From NCBI RefSeq assembly GCF_900111945.1, contig NZ_FOYO01000001.1, forward strand, positions 3,231,751-3,295,750: a stretch of 64,000 bases of DNA. The letters are read 5' to 3'. This stretch comes from Litoreibacter janthinus (GTDB lineage: Bacteria; Pseudomonadota; Alphaproteobacteria; Rhodobacterales; Rhodobacteraceae). The notes under the pieces are model-generated. The model was given only the letters and a program-made list of their open reading frames with translations. It made no database searches and was not told where the DNA came from. Positions 53,154-63,040 of the stretch are shown here, one piece after another (the stretch's first letter is position 1; each line of letters opens with the position of its first letter). The position numbers and the translations under genes were made by a program.

Positions 53154-54459
53154 AACGACTGAGCTTAAGAAACGCCTCGAAGCGCTTGAAGGGAAACCAC
53201 AAAACCGAAAATCGAGACCGTCCGTTGTCACTATTGCCCTAGGCATCGGGGCGATCGTGGCCCTTGGTGGTCTCTTGCTCTTGTTCTCTGACGGCTCTGA
53301 ACCCGACAGCTTGGAAACCGCCTCACCGGATGAGTTCCAAACGGCAGGACCGGGCTTTGGCGCGCTCGAGCCCACGCCTGCACCGATTGACACAACCCCA
53401 CCGCCGGAGCCAAAACCAGACAGCGAGACAGAAGAGCTGCGCGCGCAAATGGACGCTATGCGGTCCGAGCTTGAAGCACTGCGCAACGCACCAGTACCTG
53501 AGGCCCCTGCCGTCGACCTCGAGGCACTGGATACCTTGGGCGCAGAGATCGATGCGTTGCGAAGCGAGGCAGCAGCAACGCAGGCCGCCTTGCGCGAAGA
53601 GTTGGAAGAACGTGCCCGGCAAATCCAGCGTCTGCAGAACGATCTGGAACTCGCACGCCTTGAATCACCTCGCACGCCCGCACCAACCGGCCCCACGGCC
53701 GAAGAACTGCGCCTTCAAGAGCTCGAGCGGCGGCGGCAAGCAGAGCTTGAGGAGCTGCAGGCCCGTATCGCCAGCCCAATCATCGCCTTTGGCGGCACCG
53801 GAGGCGGCAACAATGAACCCGCCGCGCAGCAGCGGCGGCTTGATGGCGACACAGACTTTGTCCGCAATGGCGCTGAACCTGCCGAGGTGACACAGGCCCA
53901 AGTGATCGTGAACCCGTCAAACACGGTTGTTCAGGGCACGATGATCCAGGCGGTGCTCGAAACCGCAATCGACAGCTCGCTCGCCGGTCAGGTCCGCGCG
54001 ATGGTATCGGAAGATGTCCATGCCTATGACGGCTCGCGGATCCTGATCCCGCGCGGTGCACGCCTGATCGGGCGGTATCAATCCGGTCTCGACATAGCGC
54101 AACGACGCGTGACCATCGCCTGGGATCGGATCATTCTGCCCAGCAACCAGACCGTCGAAATCAGCGCCTTTGGTGGTGATGAACTGGGGCGGTCCGGCAC
54201 GACCGGTTTCGTCGACAGTCGTTTCGGCACGCGGTTTGGGTCAGCCGCCCTGATATCTCTGATCGGAGCCTTGCCTGCTGTGGCAGATCAAAACACCGAA
54301 GATGAGATCACCTCTGATGTGCTCGAGGGCATTGGCGAAGACCTTCAAGACAGCGCGCAAAGCGTGATTGGCGAATATCTCTCTGTCTCTCCCCTGATCT
54401 ACGTCGATCAAGGTGCCCGTGTCACCGTAATGGTCGATCGTGATTTGGAGATCTTCTGA
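53146..54459 (+). CDS. virB10: VirB10-type channel protein
   Basis: The protein has 437 residues. It has a cytosolic start, a membrane helix (VVTIALGIGAIVALGGLLLLF), a proline-rich periplasmic linker and coiled coil (120-215), then the TrbI/VirB10 domain (VQGTMIQAVLETAIDSSLAG; SRILIPRGARLIGRYQ). It links inner and outer membrane. The start overlaps the virB9 continuation. Confidence 0.92.
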   Translation: MSETTELKKRLEALEGKPQNRKSRPSVVTIALGIGAIVALGGLLLLFSDGSEPDSLETASPDEFQTAGPGFGALEPTPAPIDTTPPPEPKPDSETEELRAQMDAMRSELEALRNAPVPEAPAVDLEALDTLGAEIDALRSEAAATQAALREELEERARQIQRLQNDLELARLESPRTPAPTGPTAEELRLQELERRRQAELEELQARIASPIIAFGGTGGGNNEPAAQQRRLDGDTDFVRNGAEPAEVTQAQVIVNPSNTVVQGTMIQAVLETAIDSSLAGQVRAMVSEDVHAYDGSRILIPRGARLIGRYQSGLDIAQRRVTIAWDRIILPSNQTVEISAFGGDELGRSGTTGFVDSRFGTRFGSAALISLIGALPAVADQNTEDEITSDVLEGIGEDLQDSAQSVIGEYLSVSPLIYVDQGARVTVMVDRDLEIF

Positions 54460-54461
54460 TC

Positions 54462-55457
54462 ATGGCGGCTAGCTATCTGCAAAGCTCGATGGACAAGATC
54501 CCCGAGGCACGTGATCCGAAGCTGATCGAGCTTTGCATCAACCCCGACGGCACGTTGTGGGCGGAGTTTCAGGGGGATCACTTTATGCGGCGCGTCAATC
54601 GACAGCTCTCGCAGAACGAGATCAAGGACCTGGGAAATCAGATTGCTTCCGCCGCGAACACCACACTCAGCCGTACCAAGCCGATTGTGTCAGTCAGCAT
54701 CACCTACCGTGACCGTCCGATCCGCGCGCAAGTCATTCAGCCTCCCGCCGTCGATGGCGGTTACGCGATTTCCCTTCGTTTCTTCACCGACCTGCCATTG
54801 GAGCAGATCAAGCTGTCCTATCTCTTTGGCAAAGAACGCAGCAACGAGGGCGCAAGGCGCAAGCGCAATGCCGAGCTGCGAGATGTCGTGGCCACCGGCG
54901 ACATCGACGCCGCGATCAAGTTCTGCGTCATCCACAAGCTCAATATGATCGTGTCTGGCGGGACCTCGACCGGCAAGACCGTCACGGCGCGCAAGATTCT
55001 CTCATTCGTGCCCGCCGACGAGCGCATTATCACGATCGAAGAGGCCGCGGAGCTGCGTCCAACGCAGCCCAATGTCGTCACGCTGATGTCTGACCGCGAC
55101 GAAGCCACACGCAGCGCCGATGTCCTGCTGACCTCCACCCTGCGCATGCGGCCGGACCGTATCGTCCTGGGCGAAGTGCGCGGCAAAGAGGCCATGACCT
55201 TCCTCGAGGCGATCAATACCGGCCATGGTGGCTCACTCACCACCCTGCATGCTGAAACGCCTCAGCTGGCGGTCCAGCGTCTCGCCATCGCCGCCCTGAA
55301 AACCGATGTGCCCATGACCTACCAGGACATGAACGACTACATCACACGCTCGATCGATGTCATCATCCAGGCCGGTCGCCATGAAGGCGCGCGCGGCATC
55401 ACCGAATTCTACCTGCCGGTTGATCCGGCCCATTCAAAGGAACCAGCCCATGTTTGA
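54462..55457 (+). CDS. virB11: VirB11-type hexameric ATPase
   Basis: This 331-residue secretion ATPase has Walker A SGGTSTGKTV at about 165-174, the Asp-box ITIEEAAEL, and the RMRPDRIVLGEVRGKEA Walker B/His-box region with NTGHGGSLTTLHA. It drives pilus biogenesis and substrate transfer at the inner membrane. Its stop overlaps the DUF4177 gene. Confidence 0.95.
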   Translation: MAASYLQSSMDKIPEARDPKLIELCINPDGTLWAEFQGDHFMRRVNRQLSQNEIKDLGNQIASAANTTLSRTKPIVSVSITYRDRPIRAQVIQPPAVDGGYAISLRFFTDLPLEQIKLSYLFGKERSNEGARRKRNAELRDVVATGDIDAAIKFCVIHKLNMIVSGGTSTGKTVTARKILSFVPADERIITIEEAAELRPTQPNVVTLMSDRDEATRSADVLLTSTLRMRPDRIVLGEVRGKEAMTFLEAINTGHGGSLTTLHAETPQLAVQRLAIAALKTDVPMTYQDMNDYITRSIDVIIQAGRHEGARGITEFYLPVDPAHSKEPAHV

Positions 55458-55626
55458 ATACAAGATTGAACAGATCAACACCGCCAAGACAAAGCCACCG
55501 AAAATCGAAGCGCAGCTGACCGCCCTTGGCCAAGATGGCTGGGAGCTTGTCTCGGTCGTGCCGGATTTCGACGGCGAGCATATCCTGAAGGCCTTCTTGA
55601 AACGTCGCATTGGTGACAGCGCCTAA
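55450..55626 (+). CDS. DUF4177 small protein
   Basis: The 58-residue protein begins MFEYKIEQI and has LTALGQDGWELVSVVPDF, the signature of DUF4177. Function unknown. It is translationally coupled to virB11 and lies between virB11 and virB6. Confidence 0.85.
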   Translation: MFEYKIEQINTAKTKPPKIEAQLTALGQDGWELVSVVPDFDGEHILKAFLKRRIGDSA

Positions 55627-55646
55627 GCCCGACCGAGGAGGATCCG

Positions 55647-56645
55647 ATGGGCGTCGTCACCTGGATGGTAGAGACAACCGACAGCTTTCTGGAAGACGCA
55701 GCCCAAACCACCTTTGGCAACGTCGCCGGTCAGCTGGGCAGCGTCATTGCCGTGGCATCGACGCTCGCCGTGATCGGCGTCTTCCTCAACATGGTGTTTC
55801 AGCACAAATCCATGGATGGGCGCACCGCGTTCTGGTTTGCCCTTAAACTCATGCTCATCTCACTGTTCGCGATGAACTGGGTGCAATTCAACGCGGTGGC
55901 CAGCGCGCTGATCGATGGGCTCGACCAGCTTGCGGGCGGAATGGTAGCGGGGCTCGGCGGCGGCGGCGCAGGTGCGTCCTATTTCGCAGAGGCCTTTGAT
56001 GAACTCATCGAAGAATTTAGCGACTACCTGAATGCGGCCGGTGACAACATGCATTGGATGGCCGGAGCCCTCATCGGTGCGATCGGCGCATTCCTCTTGG
56101 GCGTCATCGGCGCGCTCTGCGGGCTTGTCCTGATCTTCGCAAAAATCATGCTAGCCTTTATGATCGGCATCGCCCCAATCATGATCGCGCTTTCGCTTTT
56201 TGATGTCAGCAAGGACTATTTCCACCGCTGGCTGTCCAGCACGGTATCCTATGCGCTCTACCCCCTTGTAATCGCCGGAGTGTTTTCGACGGTCGTCGGA
56301 ATGTCGCGCTCGTTGATGACCGAACTCGGAGATCCCTCCGGGGCCAGCAACATCGGCGCACTGGTGCCCTTTTTCATGATGATGTTCCTCGCAGGCGGCA
56401 TGATCATCGCCACCCCGCTGATCGTGCGCTCAATCTCGGGTAACTTCATGATGGCCGGACCGCCAAGCATTCCCGGTCCTGGAGGGTTCGCAAAGGGCTT
56501 GATTGGCACCAAAGGGTCACGGGCGCGAGCACGGTTTGGGAGCAGGTCGAATGCCGAGATTGCAGGAGCTGGGATAAGGCAAGCGGGCGGCGCAACTGTT
56601 TCGATGGTTCAGCGTGTGGCAGCACGGGCTAAGCGTCTAGAATAG
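55647..56645 (+). CDS. virB6: VirB6/TrbL-type polytopic membrane protein
   Basis: The 332-residue protein has six or more hydrophobic segments (ALKLMLISLFAMNWV, ALIGAIGAFLLGVIGALCG, ALVPFFMMMFLAGGMIIATP) as in VirB6/TrbL. It takes part in DNA translocation at the inner membrane. It is the last gene of the operon; the following gene is convergent. Confidence 0.9.
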   Translation: MGVVTWMVETTDSFLEDAAQTTFGNVAGQLGSVIAVASTLAVIGVFLNMVFQHKSMDGRTAFWFALKLMLISLFAMNWVQFNAVASALIDGLDQLAGGMVAGLGGGGAGASYFAEAFDELIEEFSDYLNAAGDNMHWMAGALIGAIGAFLLGVIGALCGLVLIFAKIMLAFMIGIAPIMIALSLFDVSKDYFHRWLSSTVSYALYPLVIAGVFSTVVGMSRSLMTELGDPSGASNIGALVPFFMMMFLAGGMIIATPLIVRSISGNFMMAGPPSIPGPGGFAKGLIGTKGSRARARFGSRSNAEIAGAGIRQAGGATVSMVQRVAARAKRLE

Positions 56646-56747
56646 GGTTTCAGCACTTGCCCTGCAATCACAAGATCGAACTTGTAGCCATGCAGACTTC
56701 AAAGCAGCTGTCGGATAAAACATAGTCATCATGCAACGTTAGCGAAA

Positions 56748-57617
56748 TTATTGCTGCGTCGCGGAACTATCCTTCTCACGATAACAGGCGGTGCGCTGTC
56801 CATCTATTTCAAGATACCGAAGCTCTAACATGGATGCATTATGCACGACCTGCCGCCAACTTTGGCATTTATACTTTGCAGGCTGTTGTTCAGGGTAGAG
56901 CTTGGCAACCCATTTGCCAGCCTCAGCCACAGGTGCCCAACCATCGACAGCTAATGCACGAAATGCTTCTCGCAAGACGCTCACAATGCCCGAGGCGTCC
57001 CAATTTACTTTTCCATTGGGAGCAATTCCGTTAACAAGAACGTCTTTAAATTCCTCCGACTGCAAGATCTCTGACAACGCCTGCCGCATTTTCTCCATGC
57101 CTTCAGCCCATTCCCGAAGTTGCCCGATGTGTTGGTCGATGCGGTTGTATGCGATGACTAGCGCATCTTTCGCGCGACGACACCCATCCGAGCTCCAGAG
57201 GTCGTGCTGGTCGATGAAGTGATGAACCAAATTGTTCCTTAGAAGGACCATTTCTCTCAGATCACTCTCAACGCGGACGAACTCTGCATCCGGCAAGCCA
57301 AGTGACATCTGCATGGCGAACCAATTGACATTCTCTGGAGAATTTGTTGTCGTCATTTCGGGAGGGCCGATCTCATTGGCAACGACATACGATACAAGGA
57401 GATCACCAACCAAGGTGCCGAGCGTCTTGCGGGCCGCTTCGTCAATCTGCGTTGCCTTTGCCCGCTCCAAGTCATGAAACGGTCCTGAGACCTTATGATG
57501 CGCCACCATGGCTTTAATCAGCCGCTCATACTGTTGTAGCCGTAACATGCATCGACCCAGCAACCGCTGAACTTCTTGCTGAAGTGACTGCAGGTCTTCG
57601 TCGCCTAACATCGTCAT
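56748..57617 (-). CDS. OST-HTH/LOTUS-domain protein
   Basis: This 289-residue protein has an N-terminal helical domain with LVHHFIDQHDLW at about 135-146 and a C-terminal OST-HTH-like domain (NWDASGIVSVLREAFRALAV; AGKWVAKLYPEQQPAKYKC) that ends in the FEIDG-like LRYLEIDGQRTACY. LOTUS domains bind RNA (often G-rich/G-quadruplex RNA). Bacterial single-gene members of this type are known in variable regions. It lies next to, but 178 bases apart from, the Gabija pair. Confidence 0.7.
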   Translation of the reverse strand: MTMLGDEDLQSLQQEVQRLLGRCMLRLQQYERLIKAMVAHHKVSGPFHDLERAKATQIDEAARKTLGTLVGDLLVSYVVANEIGPPEMTTTNSPENVNWFAMQMSLGLPDAEFVRVESDLREMVLLRNNLVHHFIDQHDLWSSDGCRRAKDALVIAYNRIDQHIGQLREWAEGMEKMRQALSEILQSEEFKDVLVNGIAPNGKVNWDASGIVSVLREAFRALAVDGWAPVAEAGKWVAKLYPEQQPAKYKCQSWRQVVHNASMLELRYLEIDGQRTACYREKDSSATQQ

Positions 57618-57795
57618 AGTAAAATCCGGTCTCTGGCCCCGGTCATATCAACCATATTTCGACCTTAGACGCGATGCTTTAGATCATCTTGCCCCCCAAA
57701 CAATCCAAAGATCTAGCGTTACCGGCGCAGAGCCCGCATCTGTTGGGGTTTTACACATTCCGATGCAGCTTCATCAAAGCAGCCATTCAATACTG

Positions 57796-59202
57796 TCACG
57801 GATTCAGCAAGCTATTTTTTGAGCAAATAGTTATCGTTCTGGCTCCACGCGTCATCGCAACATAAAGGTTTCGTGCATCAAGTTGATCGGCGTTCAAAAC
57901 AACAGCATGATCAGCCTCCAGCCCTTTCAAAAGTAACGTCGAGCCAATAGCAGCTAAGGGGAGTTGACGCCCGACGGCGCGGTTTTCTTCGCGAATTTGA
58001 ATGGCTGCCTCGCTAAAGGTCAATGCCGCGTTTGACTGAACCAAAGACAACGCACGGAGGGTTGCGCGCAAGACGCCAGGCCGATAGCAACGCGATCCGG
58101 TTTGGGCCGAACAACACGACAGGATGCTAGCCAATCCAGAAAAGGTAGGCGCTTTTTCAACTTCTAGAGCAAGTAACTCTAGCTCGCTCGGATCCGTTCT
58201 CGCCTTACCGCTTTTAATGGCTTTCATGCGGCTTTGGACTCCCTCGGAACCAATGTTGGTAATTAGGCTCTCAGCAAGGTCTAACGTCTCGCGGACTGAA
58301 TACCCATCAGACAAATCTAGACCATTTGCAAACGTGGTGAGATCCTTGAGATCTACTGGTTCAACTGCGACAATACCGGGAACATTTTTCGCAACCCTAT
58401 ATCGGCTTGCTGCTGACATGCTGTCGCCAATTACTAGCGAGGTTTCGTTCTTTGCTTTGTGAGCACATCGGGCCGCAGCAACAAGTTTTGAATGATCATT
58501 GTCGCCATCCAATTTGACCCATTTGACTGATTTGGGGGCTGCTGCCAAATCAACGGCACCGCCTGTAAGCAGTGCTTTTCGCACAGACAAGAGCCACTGC
58601 CCAAGCTCTTCGTTTCCGGCATTTCGCCACCTCCAGGGGGTATCTAGCTCAGAAATTTTTGGGAAATGTTTTGCAACATGCTTATCCCAATCAGCCAGCG
58701 GGTCATTCCCAAAACCGAATATTGCTTGCATCGGATCCGCCAAGACGCAACAGGGCAAATGTTTCGCAGCATATAACATGATGCCGTGCTGATTGTGAGA
58801 GCAGTCCTGATACTCATCAACCAAGATGCGCGAATAGCTTGCTTGTAGCACATCAGTGATGTGGTTTGCCTTAAGAAGGCTCCACGCGGCCTTCCTGATC
58901 TTTAGATAGTTGGGTTTTTTGGGGTTTGCGCCCCCATCATATCCTGAACGCTCGGGGAACGTCGAAACCAACCTTATCGCCCAACCATCAATCGTCGCCA
59001 GCTTGTAACCACCAGTTGGTAGCTTCTCCTTGGCTAATCTCTGCCGCAGGGCTGCCACCCCAGCGTTCGTGTGGGTCAAGACCAAAATAGGTTTGTCGGA
59101 TTGGTTACTGCGAAGCGCCTCTACAATGAGTTGTGTCTTTCCGCACCCAGCGGGGGCGATAACCATCCCACGCTCGATAGTTAGCAGATCAACATCAGCC
59201 AT
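57796..59202 (-). CDS. gajB: UvrD-like helicase, GajB of a Gabija-type defence system
   Basis: This 468-residue SF1 helicase has Walker A APAGCGKT at 16-23, Walker B LVDEYQDC, a DPMQAIFGF segment (motif III-like) and C-terminal VAMTRGARTITI (motif VI). GajB of Bacillus cereus has 494 residues. The upstream gene encodes an OLD-family nuclease overlapping by eight bases, the order of Gabija operons. It senses DNA termini and activates the GajA nuclease. Confidence 0.82.
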   Translation of the reverse strand: MADVDLLTIERGMVIAPAGCGKTQLIVEALRSNQSDKPILVLTHTNAGVAALRQRLAKEKLPTGGYKLATIDGWAIRLVSTFPERSGYDGGANPKKPNYLKIRKAAWSLLKANHITDVLQASYSRILVDEYQDCSHNQHGIMLYAAKHLPCCVLADPMQAIFGFGNDPLADWDKHVAKHFPKISELDTPWRWRNAGNEELGQWLLSVRKALLTGGAVDLAAAPKSVKWVKLDGDNDHSKLVAAARCAHKAKNETSLVIGDSMSAASRYRVAKNVPGIVAVEPVDLKDLTTFANGLDLSDGYSVRETLDLAESLITNIGSEGVQSRMKAIKSGKARTDPSELELLALEVEKAPTFSGLASILSCCSAQTGSRCYRPGVLRATLRALSLVQSNAALTFSEAAIQIREENRAVGRQLPLAAIGSTLLLKGLEADHAVVLNADQLDARNLYVAMTRGARTITICSKNSLLNP

Positions 59203-60898
59203 CGATGGCCCCTGACCACTTGAGAATTTCGCTTAGTAGATCCGGCAACTCGGAGTGAACGCAGTTATCTAAATCTGGACCGATAATTGAATAGGCGGCC
59301 TCCTCCATGTGGGAAATTCGCTTGAACCAAGAACCGCTACCGGCAGCTGCCGCCAACTGCCTGCGTTTCTCTTCGGTTATTTCATTGAACCAGTTGCTGA
59401 GATCGATCGGTCCTTCGCATGCGGTCCGTAAATGATCTAATATCCGTTGCTCTCCCTGGAGTTCTTTCGCGTATGACCATAACTGCAAGACTGCTTCATC
59501 ACTAACGCAATCAAAGAGTTCAGCCTCGATTGCCCAGCCTTCCGTCCACTTGAAGACCTTCCCACCCACGCCAACAAAATCTCTCTCATCTTTTTCTTTG
59601 GGTTGGACGTCATCATCCCGCAAGGTAGCTACATTATATCCCAACTTCAGGAAAGACATCGCAGATCGGTAGATTTTGCTTACGCCACCAGCATCGACCA
59701 AAACGCCACCTGCTGCGGCAAATGTCGAGTGCCCGCCCTCTGCCCGATAACGGTCAATACCACGGATCAGTCCGACTTCGGTTGCCCCCTCACAAACCAG
59801 CACGTTAGTCCCTAGAAAGGCCTCAGACGCGATGCGAAGCGTACCTTGAATTGCGTCATCAGCGCCCGCTTGAACAACTGAATGCTCATCTCCACGTCTA
59901 ATAACGTAGAGCTGTGGCCCGCTCAGCTCACGTAAAACAACTGGCGAATGGGTCGTCATAAATATCTGAAATAACGTTGCTTCGGTCTTAGAACCCAGCT
60001 CCAAAAGAAATTTCGAAATTCGATGTGGCTCTAACCCGATTTCCACCTCATCGACCAGCGCAATCGACGCCGTCTCGGCAACCCGATTTTGCAGTCCAGC
60101 GACGAGCAGGCGACTTGATCCAAGGCCCAACTTTCTGAGCGGGACACCTTCTGAACTATGCAGCGAAATAGTGCTTCCTGAAAAATTCACAGAGTGTGCG
60201 TCCAGCATCGCTCGAACTGTATCCCCAACATCAACGCCAAGGGCTTGAGCCGCACCTGAGATGATGCCTAACGTATCTTTCAACTGGTCACCTGCGGTGT
60301 CACCAAAGCTATTCCGAGCTTGCCGCGCTGCGTCAGCCAGTGCCGCAGATGCATCAGCTTTTTCCTCCGTTAGTGCGTTTAAGATTGAACCGCGTTGCCA
60401 TCCGAGATGTTGATTTGCAAAAACGCCTATACGGTTGGGCGCAATGTTAACCCTGTCGCCCCATGTCAGGCCTCTGGATAGGCCTTGAGCTTCCGCACGG
60501 TCAGATTTCAAATGCCATTGTGGCTCTAGGTCGTCACTAATTGTAAGCTGAACCGTAAGGACCGTCTCTGAACCCTCTGATGGTTCATCTTCAAGGTTTC
60601 CCTCCTTGTCGAGCCCCAACAAAAAGGGGCCATAAGTATCAAGCGTTTTCAGTCCATCCTGCAAGTCACCGATAGTTGCTCGAACGATAATTTCGTCGTC
60701 CACTGACATATTGTAAAAGTCTGCATCCGTGACAGGGAGGTTGCGCCGAGCTCCCAAACACCAATCAATTGCGTCCAAGACTGTGGATTTACCGCTGTCA
60801 CCGGGACCGACCAGACAGTTCATATTAGGGGAGGGAAACCAAACCAGTTTCTGGATGCTTCTAAAACTGTATACTTCTAATTTTCGGATACGAGCCAT
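59195..60898 (-). CDS. gajA: OLD-family ATPase/TOPRIM nuclease, GajA of a Gabija-type defence system
   Basis: The protein has 567 residues. It has Walker A GPGDSGKS at 31-38, signature LGLGSSRLLVAGL, Walker B SIALVDEVEIGLEPHR at 278-293, THSP with the switch histidine, then a TOPRIM domain (NVLVCEGATEV with Glu370, and LRDDD). This is the class 2 OLD arrangement. Gabija GajA has 578 residues; length, order and partner fit. It cuts foreign DNA when nucleotide levels fall. ATG has AGGAA upstream. Confidence 0.82.
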   Translation of the reverse strand: MARIRKLEVYSFRSIQKLVWFPSPNMNCLVGPGDSGKSTVLDAIDWCLGARRNLPVTDADFYNMSVDDEIIVRATIGDLQDGLKTLDTYGPFLLGLDKEGNLEDEPSEGSETVLTVQLTISDDLEPQWHLKSDRAEAQGLSRGLTWGDRVNIAPNRIGVFANQHLGWQRGSILNALTEEKADASAALADAARQARNSFGDTAGDQLKDTLGIISGAAQALGVDVGDTVRAMLDAHSVNFSGSTISLHSSEGVPLRKLGLGSSRLLVAGLQNRVAETASIALVDEVEIGLEPHRISKFLLELGSKTEATLFQIFMTTHSPVVLRELSGPQLYVIRRGDEHSVVQAGADDAIQGTLRIASEAFLGTNVLVCEGATEVGLIRGIDRYRAEGGHSTFAAAGGVLVDAGGVSKIYRSAMSFLKLGYNVATLRDDDVQPKEKDERDFVGVGGKVFKWTEGWAIEAELFDCVSDEAVLQLWSYAKELQGEQRILDHLRTACEGPIDLSNWFNEITEEKRRQLAAAAGSGSWFKRISHMEEAAYSIIGPDLDNCVHSELPDLLSEILKWSGAIDG

Positions 60899-61147
60899 TT
60901 AAAGTTCCTAATTAAGGTCAATGAGCACCAAACGCTTAGGGTTTCGATCGATTGCCAAGAGCACACGAATTCAATCACTTAACTTTAGGTTGTGCGCAAT
61001 GAAAGAACAAGCTCACACGTTTCAATAGCGTTGAAAGAACCCTGCATCGAATGTGCTCAAGGCAGAATTCGATTTCGCGCAGCCGAGGTCTTCCTCCCCA
61101 TTTGCAAGTGACAATATTGCGCTTCTGCGAAGATCGGCTCTCCGCCC

Positions 61148-63040
61148 TTAACCCTGAGCCGCCTCTTCCATAAACCTCTCTACCCGTTCAGCTCCTGCTT
61201 GATACTCGTCCAAACTAGGCTTGTCTTCGGTTGGCTCATCCCGCTCTTCATTGACCAAACCATCGATCTCGTCGCGCCGCTTCCCACCACCTCCAGAGCA
61301 GTTACTGGAAACCGCTTTCGGCATCTCAAGCGCTCCAATCTTAGCCTCCAGCGCCTTGATCTGCCCTTGCAGCCCGCGCATCTGGTCTCCCGCTGAGGGA
61401 TATGGCAGATCGCCGGTTTGCTTGTCGAATATCTGCTTAAAGAACCGGTCCTCATAGTATTTGATCCGCTTGGCGCGCACGGGCATTTGCGCGTCGGCCA
61501 CCAAGACGATGTCATCAAGATCCATGCGCCGCGCTTCATCCTCGGGTAGCAGAGCGGTTTCTTCGGTCCGTTCGGACATGCTGCGCCCGGCGAAGGGGTT
61601 GCGGCCGACCGAGCGCGAGCGGGTCACAACTCGCTTGGTGGTTTTGCCGACGGCTTTGCTGAGCTCTTCGATCGTCTTTTCATCTGAGGGAGTCAGATAG
61701 AGCTTGATGCCCGCGTTACCCTGCAAGGCGCGGCGGGCGTTTTCACCGTAGATTTCATCGAGCGCAGGGATGGTCTGGGTGACGATCGCGAGGTTGGCGC
61801 GGTAGGAGCGCAGGGTCTCGATACTGTCGAGCACGATCGGCATTTTGCCCAGGCGATTGAACTCATCGAGCATAATCATCACCGGCCAAGTTTCGTCCTT
61901 GCCAGGTTCATGGTCCTGCAGCGATGCCAGCAAGTCCGAGAAGAACAATCGGATCAGCGGAGCAAGGGGTTTCGCCATGAGCGGTTCAACCACGAGATAG
62001 ACCGAAAACGGTGTCTTGCGGATCTCGCAAAAATCGAAGTCTGAAGTTGCGGTTGCACGGTCGATGGCGGGGTTCGACCACTGCTTGAGGCCAGATGTCA
62101 TCAAGAGCGACAGGTAGGACGTTAGCGTGTCGTTGTTGGTCGAGGCCATGCGCATGAAGATCAGCTTGGCGGCTGGGTTGACCGCTTCATCGGCGCGGCG
62201 ACGGTATTCTTTCTGCTTGTCGCCGCCTGACGCCGTGATGCGGTAGATCTCGCCCAAGGTCGGCCGCTTTCGTTCAAACGCCAAAAGCCCTGCCGCCACA
62301 AATAGGTCAATGCCGCCATCAAGGAGCCCTTGGACCCGGTCGTTATCCGCTTGCAGGAACAATGAGGCCAGCAGCTGCAGCTCCATCTGCTGGCGGTCGA
62401 CATTTTCCAGCGCTGATATGCGCAGCAAGGGATTGTAGCGGTGTGATCGGCCATCCTTCCAGTCAGTGGGCGCGAACCGAAAAACCTTGTCGCCCTGCAA
62501 TGCTCTGTGACGCGCCGTCGCCTCGAAGTTTTCGCCCTTCACGTCCAGCACCACGGCGCTGCCCTGATAGGTCAGAAGGTTTGGGATAACAAAACCCGTC
62601 GTTTTGCCACGCCCGGTAGGGGCGACGATCAAGGCATGGGGGAATACCTTGGACATGACAAAGGGTTTGCGGCTCTTTGGCTTGCCCATTTTGCCGAGGA
62701 CAAAGCCGTGGCCAGGCTTGCCGAAAAAGCCGCTCCGCTTCATCTCTGACATGTGCTGCCAGTGGGTTTCACCGAACTTGGTCAGCGCGTCGTTCATCAA
62801 CACAGCGCTAAGCAAAACACCGGCGCAGGTGCTGCTCCCCACGATCAAGTGAACAATCTGCATATCGGCCGGATGGGTCATTCGGAGAACCCCATAGCTG
62901 CGCGCCAGCATCAGGAAATCAATATCCGCCCCGAACCCGAACCAGCGAAACGTCAGAAAGGCCGACGCCAGAACATAGCCCAGCACCGCGCCCAGAAGAG
63001 CAAAGCTCATGACGCCGAGTGCGATCCGCGCCTTACCCAT
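61148..63040 (-). CDS. virD4: VirD4/TraG-type conjugative coupling ATPase
   Basis: This 630-residue protein has N-terminal membrane helices (about 8-30, 64-82), Walker A VAPTGRGKT at 139-147, Walker B MIMLDEFNRLG, and the TQTIPALDEIYG motif. It brings the relaxosome to the VirB channel. The C-terminal tail after about 530 is acidic and unusual in length. Its ATG overlaps the stop of the upstream gene by eight bases. Confidence 0.95.
   Translation of the reverse strand: MGKARIALGVMSFALLGAVLGYVLASAFLTFRWFGFGADIDFLMLARSYGVLRMTHPADMQIVHLIVGSSTCAGVLLSAVLMNDALTKFGETHWQHMSEMKRSGFFGKPGHGFVLGKMGKPKSRKPFVMSKVFPHALIVAPTGRGKTTGFVIPNLLTYQGSAVVLDVKGENFEATARHRALQGDKVFRFAPTDWKDGRSHRYNPLLRISALENVDRQQMELQLLASLFLQADNDRVQGLLDGGIDLFVAAGLLAFERKRPTLGEIYRITASGGDKQKEYRRRADEAVNPAAKLIFMRMASTNNDTLTSYLSLLMTSGLKQWSNPAIDRATATSDFDFCEIRKTPFSVYLVVEPLMAKPLAPLIRLFFSDLLASLQDHEPGKDETWPVMIMLDEFNRLGKMPIVLDSIETLRSYRANLAIVTQTIPALDEIYGENARRALQGNAGIKLYLTPSDEKTIEELSKAVGKTTKRVVTRSRSVGRNPFAGRSMSERTEETALLPEDEARRMDLDDIVLVADAQMPVRAKRIKYYEDRFFKQIFDKQTGDLPYPSAGDQMRGLQGQIKALEAKIGALEMPKAVSSNCSGGGGKRRDEIDGLVNEERDEPTEDKPSLDEYQAGAERVERFMEEAAQG

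Noticed and set aside
59195..60898. PARIS or retron-type assignment for the OLD-like gene
   Set aside because: The UvrD partner, gene order and combined ATPase-TOPRIM chain fit Gabija; no reverse transcriptase or separate TOPRIM gene is present.
61021..61035. TTCAA-TAGCG-TTGAA inverted repeat upstream of gajA
   Set aside because: Five-base arms are expected by chance and the site is over 100 bases from the start.
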